In this document: piece by piece, positions 50,577 through 62,578 of the stretch | Numbering within the stretch: position 1 is the first letter of the stretch | How the letters are laid out: every line of letters starts with the position of its first letter | NCBI RefSeq assembly: GCF_005818865.1 | Contig: NZ_VBRY01000011.1 | Coordinates: forward strand, 1-64,000 | Reading direction: 5' to 3' | From: Mariprofundus erugo | GTDB lineage: Bacteria > Pseudomonadota > Zetaproteobacteria > Mariprofundales > Mariprofundaceae | DNA length: 64,000 nt | Notes under the pieces: model-generated | Told to the model about the DNA's origin: nothing | Databases searched by the model: none | The model's input: only the letters and a program-made list of their open reading frames with translations | Program-made: the position numbers and the translations under genes

Positions 50577-51494
50577 ATGTCCGATACAGCCATTGCGGTT
50601 TCCGGCCTGATCAAGCGCTTTGGCGATCAGCTGGCTGTGCGGGGCATCGATCTGGAGGTGGGCAAAGGGGAGATTGTCGCCTTTGTCGGCCCCAATGGCT
50701 CCGGTAAAACGACCACCATTCGCATGTTGTGCGGACTGTTAACCCCGGATGGCGGTGAGGGGCACTGTCTGGGATTCGATATTCGCCGCGAATATGATGC
50801 GATCAAAGAGCATGTCGGCTATATGTCGCAGGGATTCGGTCTCTATTCGGATTTAACGGTGCGTGAAAACCTTGGCTTCTCCGCCAGCATTCATCAGCTG
50901 GATGCCAGACAACAGAAGGTTGAGGCTGCCCTGCACGAGTTTCAGCTACAGCATTACGCCAATCATCTGGCCGGTACCCTTTCGGGTGGCTGGAAACAAC
51001 GGCTAAGCCTTGCCTGTGCCCTGATGCATGAGCCGGAGCTTCTATTGCTGGATGAGCCGACCGGTGGCGTCGATCCGGAATCGCGGCGAAGTTTCTGGCA
51101 TATCATCCGGCAGAAATCGGCGCAGGGGGTGGCGGTACTGGTCAGCACCCATTATCTGGACGAAGTGGAGCTCTACTCGGATCGACTGGCCTATATTCAT
51201 ACCGGCACCATGCTTGCCAGCGGTACCATGCAGGAGGTGATTAAGCAATCATCGCTGGTGGCATTTCGCCTGCCGGGAGTGAGTACCGCGCTGCTTGAAA
51301 CGCTGGAGAAGCAGGCGGCTGTCAGTATGGCCGAGGTTCTGGCGGGCGGTGTCAAAGTGACAGGGCCGGATCGTATGGCGCTGGAGCGTTGCCTGAATGA
51401 TTTCGGCTTGCTGACGGACGCAGAAGCGGTGGCGCCCACTCTGGAGGATCTCTTCTTTTATCTTGCCCGTCATCACAGGCAGCTCGATGTCTAG
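50577..51494 (+). CDS. ABC transporter ATP-binding protein
   Basis: 305 residues. Walker A VGPNGSGKTTT, signature LSGGWKQRLSLA, Walker B LLLLDEPTGGVDP and the H-loop STHYLDE. The C-terminal extension of about 80 residues is usual for drug/ABC-2 type ATPases. It follows the adaptor stop by 3 bp and overlaps the permease gene by 8 bp. Confidence 0.93.
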   Translation: MSDTAIAVSGLIKRFGDQLAVRGIDLEVGKGEIVAFVGPNGSGKTTTIRMLCGLLTPDGGEGHCLGFDIRREYDAIKEHVGYMSQGFGLYSDLTVRENLGFSASIHQLDARQQKVEAALHEFQLQHYANHLAGTLSGGWKQRLSLACALMHEPELLLLDEPTGGVDPESRRSFWHIIRQKSAQGVAVLVSTHYLDEVELYSDRLAYIHTGTMLASGTMQEVIKQSSLVAFRLPGVSTALLETLEKQAAVSMAEVLAGGVKVTGPDRMALERCLNDFGLLTDAEAVAPTLEDLFFYLARHHRQLDV

Positions 51495-52605
51495 TCGGTT
51501 CTCGTGGTCGCGACTGGCAGCGATTGCCGCCAAGGAGTTCATCCAGATGCGGCGGGACCGGATGACATTTGCCATGATGATCGGCATTCCCGTACTGCAG
51601 CTGATTCTTTTCGGCTATGCCATCAATACCGATCCGCGCGCGCTGCCGACGGCACTGCTGGCGGCGGATTCAGGACCATATGTACGCAGCCTGATGGCTG
51701 GACTCCACCATAGCGGATATTTCAACACGGTCGCTCTCCCTGCCAGTGAAGCGGCCGCATCGGAGCTGCTCGATCGGGGGGAAGTTCAGTTTGTCATCTC
51801 GATTCCGGCCGATTTTGAACGCAAGCTGTTGCGCGGCGAGCAGCCGGTGATGCTGGTCGAAGCCGATGCGACCGATCCGATCGCCACAGCCAGTGCACTG
51901 GCTGTATTACCCGAAATCGCAGCTGCGACAGCAAAAGAGGAGGGAAACCCGCTCAGAGCGCCACCATTTACTCTTTCCGTGCACAAGCGCTATAACCCCG
52001 AGGGGGAGAGCCGCTACAATATTGTTCCCGGCCTGATGGGGGTGATCCTGACCATGACGATGGTGATGATTACCGCCGTGGCCATTACCCGGGAGCGGGA
52101 GCGGGGAACGATGGAGTATCTTCTCGCCACCAGCGTTACGCCCATTGAGTTGATGCTGGGAAAGATTATTCCCTATATTTTTGTCGGCTATGTCCAGATT
52201 ACACTGATTCTGCTGGCAGCCATGCTGTTCTTTCATGTGCCGGTGGTTGGCAGTCTGCCACTGATGTACGGGCTGGCGATTGTATTTATTCTCGCCAACC
52301 TCTGTATGGGCATTACATTCTCAACACTGGCCGCCAATCAGATGCAGGCCTTACAGATGAGTTTTTTCTTCTTTCTTCCTTCGATTCTTTTGTCCGGATT
52401 CATGTTCCCGTTCAGGGGTATGCCGCAATGGGCGCAGATGATCGGCGAAGTGCTGCCGTTAACCCATTTCCTGCGCCTGGTGCGGGGCATTATGCTCAAA
52501 GGAAATACGTTGCCGCTGGCATGGGAGCACCTGTGGCCGATTATGGTGTTTACCCTGTTTGCTTTACTGGTTGCACTCAAACGTTTTCATAAAACACTGG
52601 ATTGA
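51487..52605 (+). CDS. ABC-2 type exporter permease
   Basis: About 372 residues. One N-terminal helix (MTFAMMIGIPVLQLILFGYAI) is followed by a large extracytoplasmic domain and five further helices near the C-terminus. ITRERERGTMEYLLATSVTP and the final FPFRGMPQWAQMIGEVLPLTHFL are ABC-2 (YhhJ/YbhS) signatures. With the ATPase and adaptor it should export a hydrophobic compound; nothing indicates the substrate. Confidence 0.92.
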   Translation: MSSRFSWSRLAAIAAKEFIQMRRDRMTFAMMIGIPVLQLILFGYAINTDPRALPTALLAADSGPYVRSLMAGLHHSGYFNTVALPASEAAASELLDRGEVQFVISIPADFERKLLRGEQPVMLVEADATDPIATASALAVLPEIAAATAKEEGNPLRAPPFTLSVHKRYNPEGESRYNIVPGLMGVILTMTMVMITAVAITRERERGTMEYLLATSVTPIELMLGKIIPYIFVGYVQITLILLAAMLFFHVPVVGSLPLMYGLAIVFILANLCMGITFSTLAANQMQALQMSFFFFLPSILLSGFMFPFRGMPQWAQMIGEVLPLTHFLRLVRGIMLKGNTLPLAWEHLWPIMVFTLFALLVALKRFHKTLD

Positions 52606-52637
52606 TTGCGATTTTAAATATACGAAGCTCTTCGGGT

Positions 52638-52675
52638 ATCGTGCCTCAAACCACCCGTGTGGCCTGAGGCACGAT
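52638..52675. terminator. Terminator-like hairpin between convergent exporter and icd genes
   Basis: ATCGTGCCTCA (52638-52648) pairs perfectly with TGAGGCACGAT (52665-52675), with CCA/TGG pairing inside the loop. It sits between two convergent genes, 25-60 bp from each stop, so it can act in both directions. Long T-runs are absent. Confidence 0.65.
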
Positions 52676-52699
52676 CCGTTGAGACGAAACCGGCCGGGC

Positions 52700-54943
<2,244 letters not shown>

Positions 54944-55015
54944 TTAGATCTGCACACAGGGCGCAGCGAGGTGCGGCGAGTTTAACAGCCCCGAATGGAT
55001 ATAAAAGGGCAGGAG

Positions 55016-55769
55016 AAAAAGGGGACGCTACCCTTTAATGGCTTGTATCGTCTAAACTAAGAACATGCCTCGCTTACCTCGAGCCGTGTTTTCAGGCGTA
55101 CCGCATCATATCACTCAGCGTGGTAACAGGCGTTCCGATGTGTTTTTCAGCGATGATGATCGCCGTACGTACCTGGATTGGCTTTGTGAGTATTGCGAAA
55201 AACACGATGTCGACATTCTGGCTTACTGTCTGATGACAAATCACGTGCATCTGATTGCTGTACCGAATAGCGAAGAGGGATTACAGCAAGTGTTTAAACC
55301 GCTACATATGCGTTACGCCCAGAGGGTGAATCGTATAAATAACTGGTCCGGGCACCTTTGGCAGGGAAGATTCTTTTCATCCGCGCTGGATGATGCATAT
55401 CTGTGGTCAGCGATTCGTTATGTTGAGCGCAACCCCGTTCGGGCCGGGCTTGTTGAACGAGCAGAGGATTATCATTGGTCGAGTGCGGCCGGGCATTGTG
55501 GTGTACGCGTGGATGCCGTGTTGAGATCGAGGGATGAATGGGAGTCTAAATTGGCATCGATCGATAACTGGTCCGAATGGTTATTTGGTCAGGATGAAAG
55601 CCACTTGCTGGATACGTTGCGGCATCGTGTGGAAATGGGGTTACCGTGTGGTTCCGAGAGTTTTATACAGGGCCTCGAACAAAAGGTCGGGCGGCCTTTA
55701 CAGGAACGACCTCAAGGCAGACCGAAAAAGGAATTACCTCCTGCCCCAAAAGGGTAGCGTCCCCTTTTT
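55016..55769 (+). mobile_element. RAYT element bounded by 21-bp perfect inverted repeats
   Basis: AAAAAGGGGACGCTACCCTTT (55016-55036) and its exact complement (55749-55769) frame a single transposase gene; total 754 bp. The stop codon TAG of the transposase lies inside the right repeat. This end sequence is of the REP-associated kind, not a classical IS200 end. Confidence 0.85.
55065..55757 (+). CDS. REP-associated tyrosine transposase (RAYT, Y1/HUH family)
   Basis: 230 residues. It starts PRLPRAVFSGVPHHITQRGN. The HUH metal motif is in MTNHVHLIAVP. The catalytic Tyr is in the helix HMRYAQRVNRINNWSGHLW, and a conserved YVERNPVRAGLVERAEDYHWSS follows. RAYTs cut and join single-stranded DNA at REP hairpins. 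It is intact and longer than minimal members, with a basic Pro-rich C-terminal tail. ATG 55065 is the family start. Confidence 0.93.
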   Translation: MPRLPRAVFSGVPHHITQRGNRRSDVFFSDDDRRTYLDWLCEYCEKHDVDILAYCLMTNHVHLIAVPNSEEGLQQVFKPLHMRYAQRVNRINNWSGHLWQGRFFSSALDDAYLWSAIRYVERNPVRAGLVERAEDYHWSSAAGHCGVRVDAVLRSRDEWESKLASIDNWSEWLFGQDESHLLDTLRHRVEMGLPCGSESFIQGLEQKVGRPLQERPQGRPKKELPPAPKG

Positions 55770-55793
55770 TCCGGATGCGGCTATGATTTGCAC

Positions 55794-56138
55794 ATGATTT
55801 TATTCAAAAGTTCACTTGATGCCTGGCGTTCGCCGCAGTTTTCGTCGGTGTTGAAGCGCGAAGTTGAAATGCTTCCACCAGCGCAGCTTCCGCTGCAGGA
55901 AGGTTTGAGGCTGGGCAGCGTGGCACTCGAAGATGGGGTCTCGGCGGTGATACTTGGCTCAGAGGAGCTGGAGAGTGTGATCCGTGTGCGGGCAATGATA
56001 TTTTACTCGTCAGTCATCGCCGGATGCAGTTGTGCGGATGATCCCACACCTGTTGATACCTGCCACGAACAGTGCACGGTGCAAATCGATATCGATAAAC
56101 AGTCCGCCGGGGTAACAATCGCGTTGTCGCCCGACTGA
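55794..56138 (+). CDS. Hypothetical Cys-rich small protein
   Basis: 114 residues, no signal or membrane segment. Near the C-terminus a Cys cluster (AGCSCADDPTPVDTCHEQC) has four Cys in 18 residues, suggesting a metal site or disulfides. The front resembles no family I know. It begins just outside the right repeat of the RAYT element, with a dispersed element copy 12 bp downstream. Could be real; length and composition are gene-like. Confidence 0.55.
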   Translation: MILFKSSLDAWRSPQFSSVLKREVEMLPPAQLPLQEGLRLGSVALEDGVSAVILGSEELESVIRVRAMIFYSSVIAGCSCADDPTPVDTCHEQCTVQIDIDKQSAGVTIALSPD

Positions 56139-56149
56139 GCGAATCGTGG

Positions 56150-56313
56150 TTTTGTCTTTGCTTTCACATAGGGTGCTTACGCGTTTGATTTGAGTCGCTG
56201 CATCCATCCTGCCGCTCACTGGCGGCGGCAAAGCTGTCCAATCCGGCCATCCTGACGAATTGCGGCCACCGGTCAGCGCGCCCGGAATCGCTGAATCAAT
56301 CAGCATCTCCCTA
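56150..56313 (-). repeat. Dispersed element, copy G (reverse orientation)
   Basis: Read on the minus strand it begins TAGGGAGATGCTGATTGATTCAGC at 56313. It continues through GCGCGC, GGCCGGATTGGACAGCTTTGCCGCCGCC and the AAATCAAACGCG region to AAAGCAAAGACAAAA near 56150, then is lost. It lies two bases beyond the stop codon of the histidine kinase gene. Confidence 0.75.
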
Positions 56314-56314
56314 A

Positions 56315-58975
56315 CTATCCCTGCCTGAGCGCTCTGGAAAGCGCCACACTGAGAGCCTCGATCTGTACCGGTTTCATGATCGCCTCATACTGCTCCAGCA
56401 GAGCACGATCGTTGGCAAACTGTTCCCGGTCATATCCGGTCATGAATTCCAGCCGCACCTGCGGATTGATGCGGATGATCTGTTTCGCGGCTTCCACACC
56501 GCCCATTTCAGGCATCACCACATCGATCAGTACCAGATCGATGTCAGCACTCTGTTCCGAGTAGATCTGCATGGCCTGCCTGCCATTGACGGCCGTGGTA
56601 ACCCGATAACCCAGCGACTCGAGCCCTTCGCGGAGTACATTGCGAAGCAACTCATCATCATCAACGAGCAAAATGCATTCACCGTTGGCGGCAACGATAC
56701 TCGTCTGCACCTCATGTGCATCCTGCGCCGGCCGGTCAGTTGTGTGCAGTGGCAGATAGATATGGATGGTGGTGCCAACTCCCTCTGCACTTTCAATGAC
56801 CAGCTTGCCACGATGACTCTGGATGGCGCCGAATACCATGGCCAGACCGAGCCCCGTGCCTTTGCCGGCCTCCTTGGTGGTGAAGAATGGCTCGGTCACG
56901 CGTGAGAGAATGGCCTCACTGATACCCTGGCCGTTGTCGGCGACATAGATGTGGGCGAGGTGTGGCGTTGTCAGTTCGGGATGCTGTGCCATGAAAGCCT
57001 TGCTGGCCTCGAATTGCTGCAGACCGATGGTGATTTGGGGCTGGTCACGCCCGCTCAGCGCATGCTGGGCATTGTTCACCAGGTTTAGGATGATCTGGTG
57101 CAGTTGTGTGGCATCTCCCAGTACCGGCAATTCGGTTTCATCGAGTGCCAGTGTCAGGCGGGTGCTTTCGGGAATGGCCGTTTTGGCAAGCCGGATAATT
57201 GTGCGCATCTGTTCGCCAAGATCGAGCTCGCGTTTCTTTGTCGTATCCTTGCGCGCAAAAGCCATCATTTGTCGAATCATTTCGCTGGCCCGCGTGGTCA
57301 GGGCTTCGATCTGCTCCAGTCTGTCCGTGATCTTGTCCGGTTTTAGCACGGCTTTTTTTGCCAGAAAAATATTACCGTTAATGCCGGCCAGCATATTATT
57401 GAAGTCATGGGCAATGCCGCCGACCAGTGTGCCGAGAGCCTCCATTTTCTGGGACTGGATAAATTGCTCCTCCAGCCGTTTCTGATCAGACATATCCTGC
57501 TGGATCGAGACAAAGTGGGTGATTTCGCCATGCTCGTCGCGAATAGGCGCGACCGACATCATGGCCGGATAGAGAATACCATCCTTACGTTTGTCGATCA
57601 GGGTGCCGTGCCAAACCTCTCCACCGGTGATGGTTTGCCACAACGTGGCATAAAACTCGGGATTCTGCTGATTGCTTTTCAGGATGGCCGGCGTCTGACC
57701 GACCAGTTCCTCCAGGCTGTAGCCGGTGATATCACTGCAGGCAGGATTGATATACTCGATCACCCCCTGACGGTTGGTAATGATGACCGCTTCACCGGCC
57801 TGATGCACTGCTTCGGAGATCTTGCGTAATCTCTCCTCTGCCTGACGGCGGTCACTGATCTCACGCGACAGTGTGCTGGTCATCTGCTGAATGGAGTCGG
57901 CAAGCTCCTCGACCTCGGCGTCGGCTTCAATCGGCGGGGCGGTGTAGTCAAGGTTGCCTGCAGCGACACGCTTGGCGGCGTGCGTAATTGCCTGAATCGG
58001 CCGGGCAATACGACCGGCCTGGAACCAGCCGATCACCGAGAACAGCAGGCCCAGCGACAGGCCAAGCAGCAGGATGCGATTCTGCAGGTCGCGGGCCGGC
58101 GCGAAGGCGATATCAACATTCTGGCGATAGAGGGAAATCCAGCCCAGTCCGGGATAGTCGCGGTAGCCGTTGCCCTGTGAGAAGCCGGTCAGGTAGGTCT
58201 TGCCATCGCTCCATTTTTCAAGCCGGAATCCGGTCTGCTGTTTTCTGGCTGCAGCCATGGTTTGCGGCGCGGCATCGGCCAACTGGCTGCGGGCCGGCAG
58301 CGGGCCGGCCAGTAGCAGACCATCCTTGCTGGTCAGCAGGGTATTGGTGTCCGGATTGTCGGAGACGTTGAGCATCTCCTCGGCCCACTTCCAGTAAATA
58401 TGGCCGCAGAGAACACCGAGCAGCTTGCCGCCGGGCTCACGGACGGGGGCGGCAACATCGAGCAGGTAAAATTTTTCGCCCGACGGATTGGGCAGGATTT
58501 TGGCCAGCAGCAGGGCATCGTGGATGTCGCCGACATAGGGTTTATCACGTCCTTGCGTGCACCACGGCCGTTTGCTGAGGTCCTTGCCTTCAAGGTATTT
58601 TCCCGTACCGACCAGGCCGATGCCATTGGCATCGCAAATACCGACCCAGGCGTAGGCATTGAAGGAGCTCTGCATACGCTCCAGTACCTTGCGCTTGGCA
58701 TCCGGTGGTACAGCGGCAGAGCTGATGTCGCTCAATACCGATGCGACCTGCATTTCACGATAGCGCTCGAACATGGCCCGATCGAGCATCTCGGCCGTGT
58801 GATGGGCCTGCTTGGCAAAGGCTCTGCCTTCACGATGTTCGATTTGCGTCTTGCTGATACTGGCTGCCATGAAGCTGATACCGAGAGACAATATGATGGA
58901 GATTGCGGCTGTCGCGGCGGCGATATGCCCCCTCAGGCTGAAGGTGAACCCGCGTCTGTTTTGATTTGCCATCAT
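56315..58975 (-). CDS. Hybrid sensor histidine kinase with receiver
   Basis: About 886 residues. N-terminal membrane helix, extracytoplasmic dCache-like sensor with [20 protein letters not shown], second helix ([17 protein letters not shown]), HAMP ([20 protein letters not shown]), PAS with [20 protein letters not shown], HisKA with [16 protein letters not shown], HATPase ([33 protein letters not shown]) and a C-terminal receiver ([18 protein letters not shown] ... [13 protein letters not shown]). Membrane sensor; phosphorelay from His to the internal Asp. GTG 58984 is possible, but ATG 58975 has a better ribosome site. No response regulator gene is adjacent. Confidence 0.92.
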   Translation of the reverse strand: MMANQNRRGFTFSLRGHIAAATAAISIILSLGISFMAASISKTQIEHREGRAFAKQAHHTAEMLDRAMFERYREMQVASVLSDISSAAVPPDAKRKVLERMQSSFNAYAWVGICDANGIGLVGTGKYLEGKDLSKRPWCTQGRDKPYVGDIHDALLLAKILPNPSGEKFYLLDVAAPVREPGGKLLGVLCGHIYWKWAEEMLNVSDNPDTNTLLTSKDGLLLAGPLPARSQLADAAPQTMAAARKQQTGFRLEKWSDGKTYLTGFSQGNGYRDYPGLGWISLYRQNVDIAFAPARDLQNRILLLGLSLGLLFSVIGWFQAGRIARPIQAITHAAKRVAAGNLDYTAPPIEADAEVEELADSIQQMTSTLSREISDRRQAEERLRKISEAVHQAGEAVIITNRQGVIEYINPACSDITGYSLEELVGQTPAILKSNQQNPEFYATLWQTITGGEVWHGTLIDKRKDGILYPAMMSVAPIRDEHGEITHFVSIQQDMSDQKRLEEQFIQSQKMEALGTLVGGIAHDFNNMLAGINGNIFLAKKAVLKPDKITDRLEQIEALTTRASEMIRQMMAFARKDTTKKRELDLGEQMRTIIRLAKTAIPESTRLTLALDETELPVLGDATQLHQIILNLVNNAQHALSGRDQPQITIGLQQFEASKAFMAQHPELTTPHLAHIYVADNGQGISEAILSRVTEPFFTTKEAGKGTGLGLAMVFGAIQSHRGKLVIESAEGVGTTIHIYLPLHTTDRPAQDAHEVQTSIVAANGECILLVDDDELLRNVLREGLESLGYRVTTAVNGRQAMQIYSEQSADIDLVLIDVVMPEMGGVEAAKQIIRINPQVRLEFMTGYDREQFANDRALLEQYEAIMKPVQIEALSVALSRALRQG

Positions 58976-59161
58976 GATCTCCACACAGTCACAGATGCAG
59001 GCATCTTAGCAAGTGATTGATTTGTATGTCACTCTGAATGTCTTAAAGCTACGCTGTAAAGTTCGCAACTGGATAACAGTAATGAGGTCGATCTGTGACT
59101 GATCACGATCCGCTCATGCCTTCGTGCCAGGTGTACGGCTGACGGTGGTCAGTATGGCTTC

Positions 59162-59184
59162 ATCAACCATCCGGGATGGTTGAT
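59162..59184. terminator. Inverted repeat downstream of the retropepsin-like lipoprotein gene
   Basis: ATCAACCATCC (59162-59172) pairs with GGATGGTTGAT (59174-59184), a nearly perfect 23-base palindrome, 26 bp past the stop of the minus-strand gene. It may act as terminator or as an operator; no T-run follows on the minus strand. Confidence 0.4.
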
Positions 59185-59209
59185 CATGACACAAAATATC
59201 AATAGGGTA

Positions 59210-59719
59210 CTATTTATGGCGGGATGGCGCCACATCGACAATATAGTCACCGCTCAACCAGTTCCGGCCGAGCAGCAATCGATACTCCATGTGAGAGCGA
59301 TCTCTGAGTGTGAACAGAACCTGTTTGCTGCGACCGCTATGGTTGACGGTCAATGCCACCTTATAGCGAAGGCTGCTTCCCTCGGCGCTATTTATTCGAA
59401 CAACATCGACAATTCCTGTTTCGATTCGACGGGAGTCGCCATTCGCAGTAGCGGTCATGAAGCTGACGCGATCCTGTTTGCGATCAGGCCCGGCGATTCG
59501 TTTGATATCGGTCGCATGCAGGGAGCAGCTTGCCGCTCCGGTATCGATGCGGGCCGTGAATGCCATGCCGGCCTCTTCAATGGTGACGTGCTCAGTCGCC
59601 CCGATGATCTGCCTTGTGGTGACGCTACATGCGGATAGCAGTACCGCCAGCATCATCAAGATCAGGATACGGTGGGAGAGTGCATGGGCGCAGGCGGACG
59701 GCATGGCGCTATGCTGCAT
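59210..59719 (-). CDS. Retropepsin-like/RimK-associated zinc protease family lipoprotein (PF05618)
   Basis: About 169 residues. The lipoprotein signal ends at VLLSAC. The domain motif FTARIDTGAASCSLHATDI has the DTGA of the putative protease family, and LLLGRNWLSGDYIVDV is the typical C-terminal end. Despite its common name the family's chemistry is not settled; the DTG is that of aspartic (retropepsin-like) folds. Envelope location is inferred. It lies next to a PhoX-like gene in the same direction. Confidence 0.83.
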   Translation of the reverse strand: MQHSAMPSACAHALSHRILILMMLAVLLSACSVTTRQIIGATEHVTIEEAGMAFTARIDTGAASCSLHATDIKRIAGPDRKQDRVSFMTATANGDSRRIETGIVDVVRINSAEGSSLRYKVALTVNHSGRSKQVLFTLRDRSHMEYRLLLGRNWLSGDYIVDVAPSRHK

Positions 59720-59770
59720 GTGCGGAGAGAAGCTGCGAAGCCATGAAGTGTGTCGCCGTAAGTGACAATA

Positions 59771-61702
59771 TTACTTTTCGGACTTCATCCATGGCAGCTG
59801 ATGACGTTTGCCGGTTTCAATGGCGATCACCCCCACGGCCGAGCGCTTCTCGATGCCTGCCGCGAACTCCGGATTCGCCCGTTTGACAGGCTCCAGAACA
59901 GCCGGTGTGACTGCCATATTGGGAGCGCCGGGATGCTGGTAGTTGGTGATGATGTACATATAGCCATTCAGGTTATCGAGTACCTGCAAACCTGCTGCCT
60001 CGGCACCCATTGGCAGCGAAAGTATTCTGCTAAGCTGGCGGGTATCGACGTTCCAGGCCCAGACGAAGTTATTGATGTGCAACTCCGAATCCTCGCCGAT
60101 GATGAGCAGACGCGTGGCTGCGGAAAAGGCGAGATTATCCGGATTGGCAATGCGCTCGGGATCGGCGAGGTTACCATTGGCATCGGCTTGCCACTGTCCG
60201 TGATGGCGCAGGTCGCGACCTGTCAGTTCCGGAATCGACTGTATGCCATCAGCCAGCCATTCAGTGGGGACAGCATCACCATGCTGATCACGGCCGGATG
60301 TACCCAGAGAGATCGAGAAGATACCGCCTGATTCATGCTCAGCGATTCTGATATCGCCCTGATTGTCGCTCATGCCATAGCGATGACTGGATGCCGCCAG
60401 AAAGAGCTGTCTCTTTTCAGCATCAAGGACAATTCCCTCCAGATGCGAAAACTCTACAGAGGCGCCGAGATAGGCGGCATAGCGTCTTGACTCAAGAAAG
60501 GCGGCAGCCTGCTCCATACCCGGCTGCAGGCGAAGAAACTGGACGTTACCTTTTCTATCCTTCACGGCATGGAAACCATCGGCTGCGTGGTCACTGACTG
60601 CAAAGATATCTGTAAACCCGATGCCGGATTTGATCAGCGCCTCAATTTCGGCATCGCTGGCATGGCCGAGGCGAATCCATGAGAGCTTTGCCGTTGCTGT
60701 GGGCTGATTGTTCTGTTGCTCCCATCTGGCGGCATAAAGGGTGTTGGCAGAAAGATCGTTCGCCCGATCAGCAATGCTCATGAACAGGGCGCCATATCTG
60801 ACATCATCGCCGGCATAAGCAGTGCGGCCATCGGGCATGATGGCGGTGGCCTCATGCGAGAAACGACCGAGGCTGTAGTGCTTTGCACCTTCGGTCATGC
60901 CATGCGTATCCAGCTTGAACTCGGGCAGATAACCGTAGTGGTAGGGGGCTTCCGGCCCGCTGCCGCTTTCGGGCACAAATCGTTCCATTTTAGGGCTACT
61001 GGCAACTCCCGGTGCCTTGCCGTTGTAGCCCAGTGACCAGTGGAATGCATCCGGCTCATACTCCTCACTGCCCAGATGTGTGCCCCAAGGCGAGACGCTG
61101 GCGGCACAGGGCGACCACAAGCCCTTCATCATTTTCATCGGTTGTTTACTATAGTTGGTCAGGTTCAGTGAACCGTTGTCGGCCTGTGTGAGGGTGCCGT
61201 TACCGACAAACATCGGGTGCAACAGATACTGCTTGCTGCCGGCCTCGTTGCGTGAGACATATTCGAAGTGGGTGATGAGCGCGAATTCTGCGCTGCCATC
61301 TTTGGCAACCGTTGCAAGAGGGATCAGCGTGGTGCCATCCGGATTATCCGCGATATATGGCTGCTTTGTTTCAGAGGTGGGATCTGTCAGTGGCTCTCCA
61401 TCCGGACCAGGCAGCGCACCGAATAGCTGGCCGGCAAGCTTGCCTGCTGGAATGGTGTCATTGGTGTAAAAGATGGGCTTGTAGTGCAGCGGGAATTCAA
61501 TGCGCTTGCCATCATGGCTGATCTGCATGCGTGAATCACTGTAGATCGAACCACGCTGATAATCATTTGCCGGAGCTTCGCTGGCGGTGATCGCAACGGT
61601 ATAGCTTCTGTCTTTAGAATGATCATCATGGATCAGCTGGCAGCCACTGATCATGGTGAGAGCACCTGCTGTCAGACATATATTCCAGTTTGATTTCTGC
61701 AT
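59771..61702 (-). CDS. PhoX-like (DUF839) phosphatase family lipoprotein
   Basis: 643 residues. The signal ends at the lipobox ISGC, whereas typical PhoX is Tat-exported. PhoX (PF05787) signatures include SPWGTHLGSEEYEPDAF, LGRFSHEATAIMPDGRTAY, AGDDVRYGALFMSI and DNLAFSAATRLLIIGED. PhoX enzymes are Ca/Fe-dependent alkaline phosphatases of the cell envelope. AAAGGA precedes the start, and a good Pho box lies 43-60 bp upstream, so phosphate-starvation control is likely. An orphan PstS-like gene is near the other end of the window. Confidence 0.87.
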   Translation of the reverse strand: MQKSNWNICLTAGALTMISGCQLIHDDHSKDRSYTVAITASEAPANDYQRGSIYSDSRMQISHDGKRIEFPLHYKPIFYTNDTIPAGKLAGQLFGALPGPDGEPLTDPTSETKQPYIADNPDGTTLIPLATVAKDGSAEFALITHFEYVSRNEAGSKQYLLHPMFVGNGTLTQADNGSLNLTNYSKQPMKMMKGLWSPCAASVSPWGTHLGSEEYEPDAFHWSLGYNGKAPGVASSPKMERFVPESGSGPEAPYHYGYLPEFKLDTHGMTEGAKHYSLGRFSHEATAIMPDGRTAYAGDDVRYGALFMSIADRANDLSANTLYAARWEQQNNQPTATAKLSWIRLGHASDAEIEALIKSGIGFTDIFAVSDHAADGFHAVKDRKGNVQFLRLQPGMEQAAAFLESRRYAAYLGASVEFSHLEGIVLDAEKRQLFLAASSHRYGMSDNQGDIRIAEHESGGIFSISLGTSGRDQHGDAVPTEWLADGIQSIPELTGRDLRHHGQWQADANGNLADPERIANPDNLAFSAATRLLIIGEDSELHINNFVWAWNVDTRQLSRILSLPMGAEAAGLQVLDNLNGYMYIITNYQHPGAPNMAVTPAVLEPVKRANPEFAAGIEKRSAVGVIAIETGKRHQLPWMKSEK

Positions 61703-61744
61703 GAGTATCCTTTTTTTAAAAAGCGCACATCATGAGGGCTCTCA

Positions 61745-61762
61745 TTGACAGCAATATGACAC
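61745..61762 (-). promoter_or_regulatory. Pho box upstream of the phoX-like gene
   Basis: On the minus strand GTGTCAT-ATTG-CTGTCAA matches the PhoB consensus (two CTGTCAT units spaced by four AT-rich bases) with two mismatches. It is 43 bp from the phoX-like start and points the right way. Confidence 0.75.
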
Positions 61763-62033
61763 CGGCAAGCCTTATTCAGTATCCGCGAGAAGTATACGTT
61801 CACATGCTGCAAGTAAGAGCGGTACCCAGATCTTGCATGGCGGATGCCAGGGAGAAATTCGTGATCGGATCTTTGCTTCGGGGGATGGCTGCATCAGCAC
61901 CTCAGCCCGTATGCCCGGTCCTCGATGTCACATTCTGATCATGTTCATCGACAGTCCGCGCCTGTCCTGATGCAGATATTCAAATGTTTGTGAGATATAC
62001 ATTTCGTGGTTCGATATATAATTTGCGTGAGAT
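61763..62033. promoter_or_regulatory. Divergent intergenic region
   Basis: Holds nothing gene-like beyond the Pho box. The last 50 bp before 62034 are AT-rich (GATATACATTTCGTGG, GATATATAATTTGCG) and may contain the DUF2127 promoter, with TATAAT at about 62018-62023. Confidence 0.4.
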
Positions 62034-62480
62034 ATGAATCAAATCGGGCTCAAACCCATCGCGATGATCGAAGCATCCAAAGGACTTCTGGCTTTGGCTG
62101 CCGGATTGGGAATTCTCGAGTTTGCAGGAAATAATCTTCAGCAGGTGGCCGGAATGGTCGTCGCGCATTTGCATCTGAACCCGGCGAGCCAGTACTCCGG
62201 CATCTTTCTGAAAGCTGCGGGCGATCTGGCCAACATCAATCTGGTACTGATTGCTGTCGGCGCACTGGTTTATTCGCTGGTCAGGTTTATCGAAGCATAC
62301 GGCTTGTGGCACCGGCTGCGCTGGGTCGAGTGGTTCGCTTTGATCAGTGGGGGCATGTACATGCCGTTCGAAATTTACGAATGTATTGTCAAACCGCCCC
62401 TTATCAGCGCCTCTTTCCTCACGGTGAATTGTATGGTTGTTGCTTATCTGTACCTGATCATAAAAGGAAAGTCTGACTGA
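62034..62480 (+). CDS. DUF2127 membrane protein
   Basis: 148 residues, four hydrophobic segments. The start GLKPIAMIEASKGLLALAAG, the later LVYSLVRFIEAYGLW and the ending RWVEWFALISGGMYMPFEIYE are the DUF2127 signature. Function unknown; small inner-membrane protein. It stands alone between phoX and hrpB. Confidence 0.85.
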   Translation: MNQIGLKPIAMIEASKGLLALAAGLGILEFAGNNLQQVAGMVVAHLHLNPASQYSGIFLKAAGDLANINLVLIAVGALVYSLVRFIEAYGLWHRLRWVEWFALISGGMYMPFEIYECIVKPPLISASFLTVNCMVVAYLYLIIKGKSD

Positions 62481-62578
62481 AACCATAAGGCGGCAATGCT
62501 GGACGCTTCCCGCAGTATGATCTGCTTGTGTCGGGGCCTGGCGTGGGATTGGGGTGTTTGAAATGTCGATCGCAGGAA

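Noticed and set aside
61732-61938. 68-codon frame between phoX-like and DUF2127 genes
   Set aside because: It covers the Pho box and has no ribosome site or recognisable protein features.
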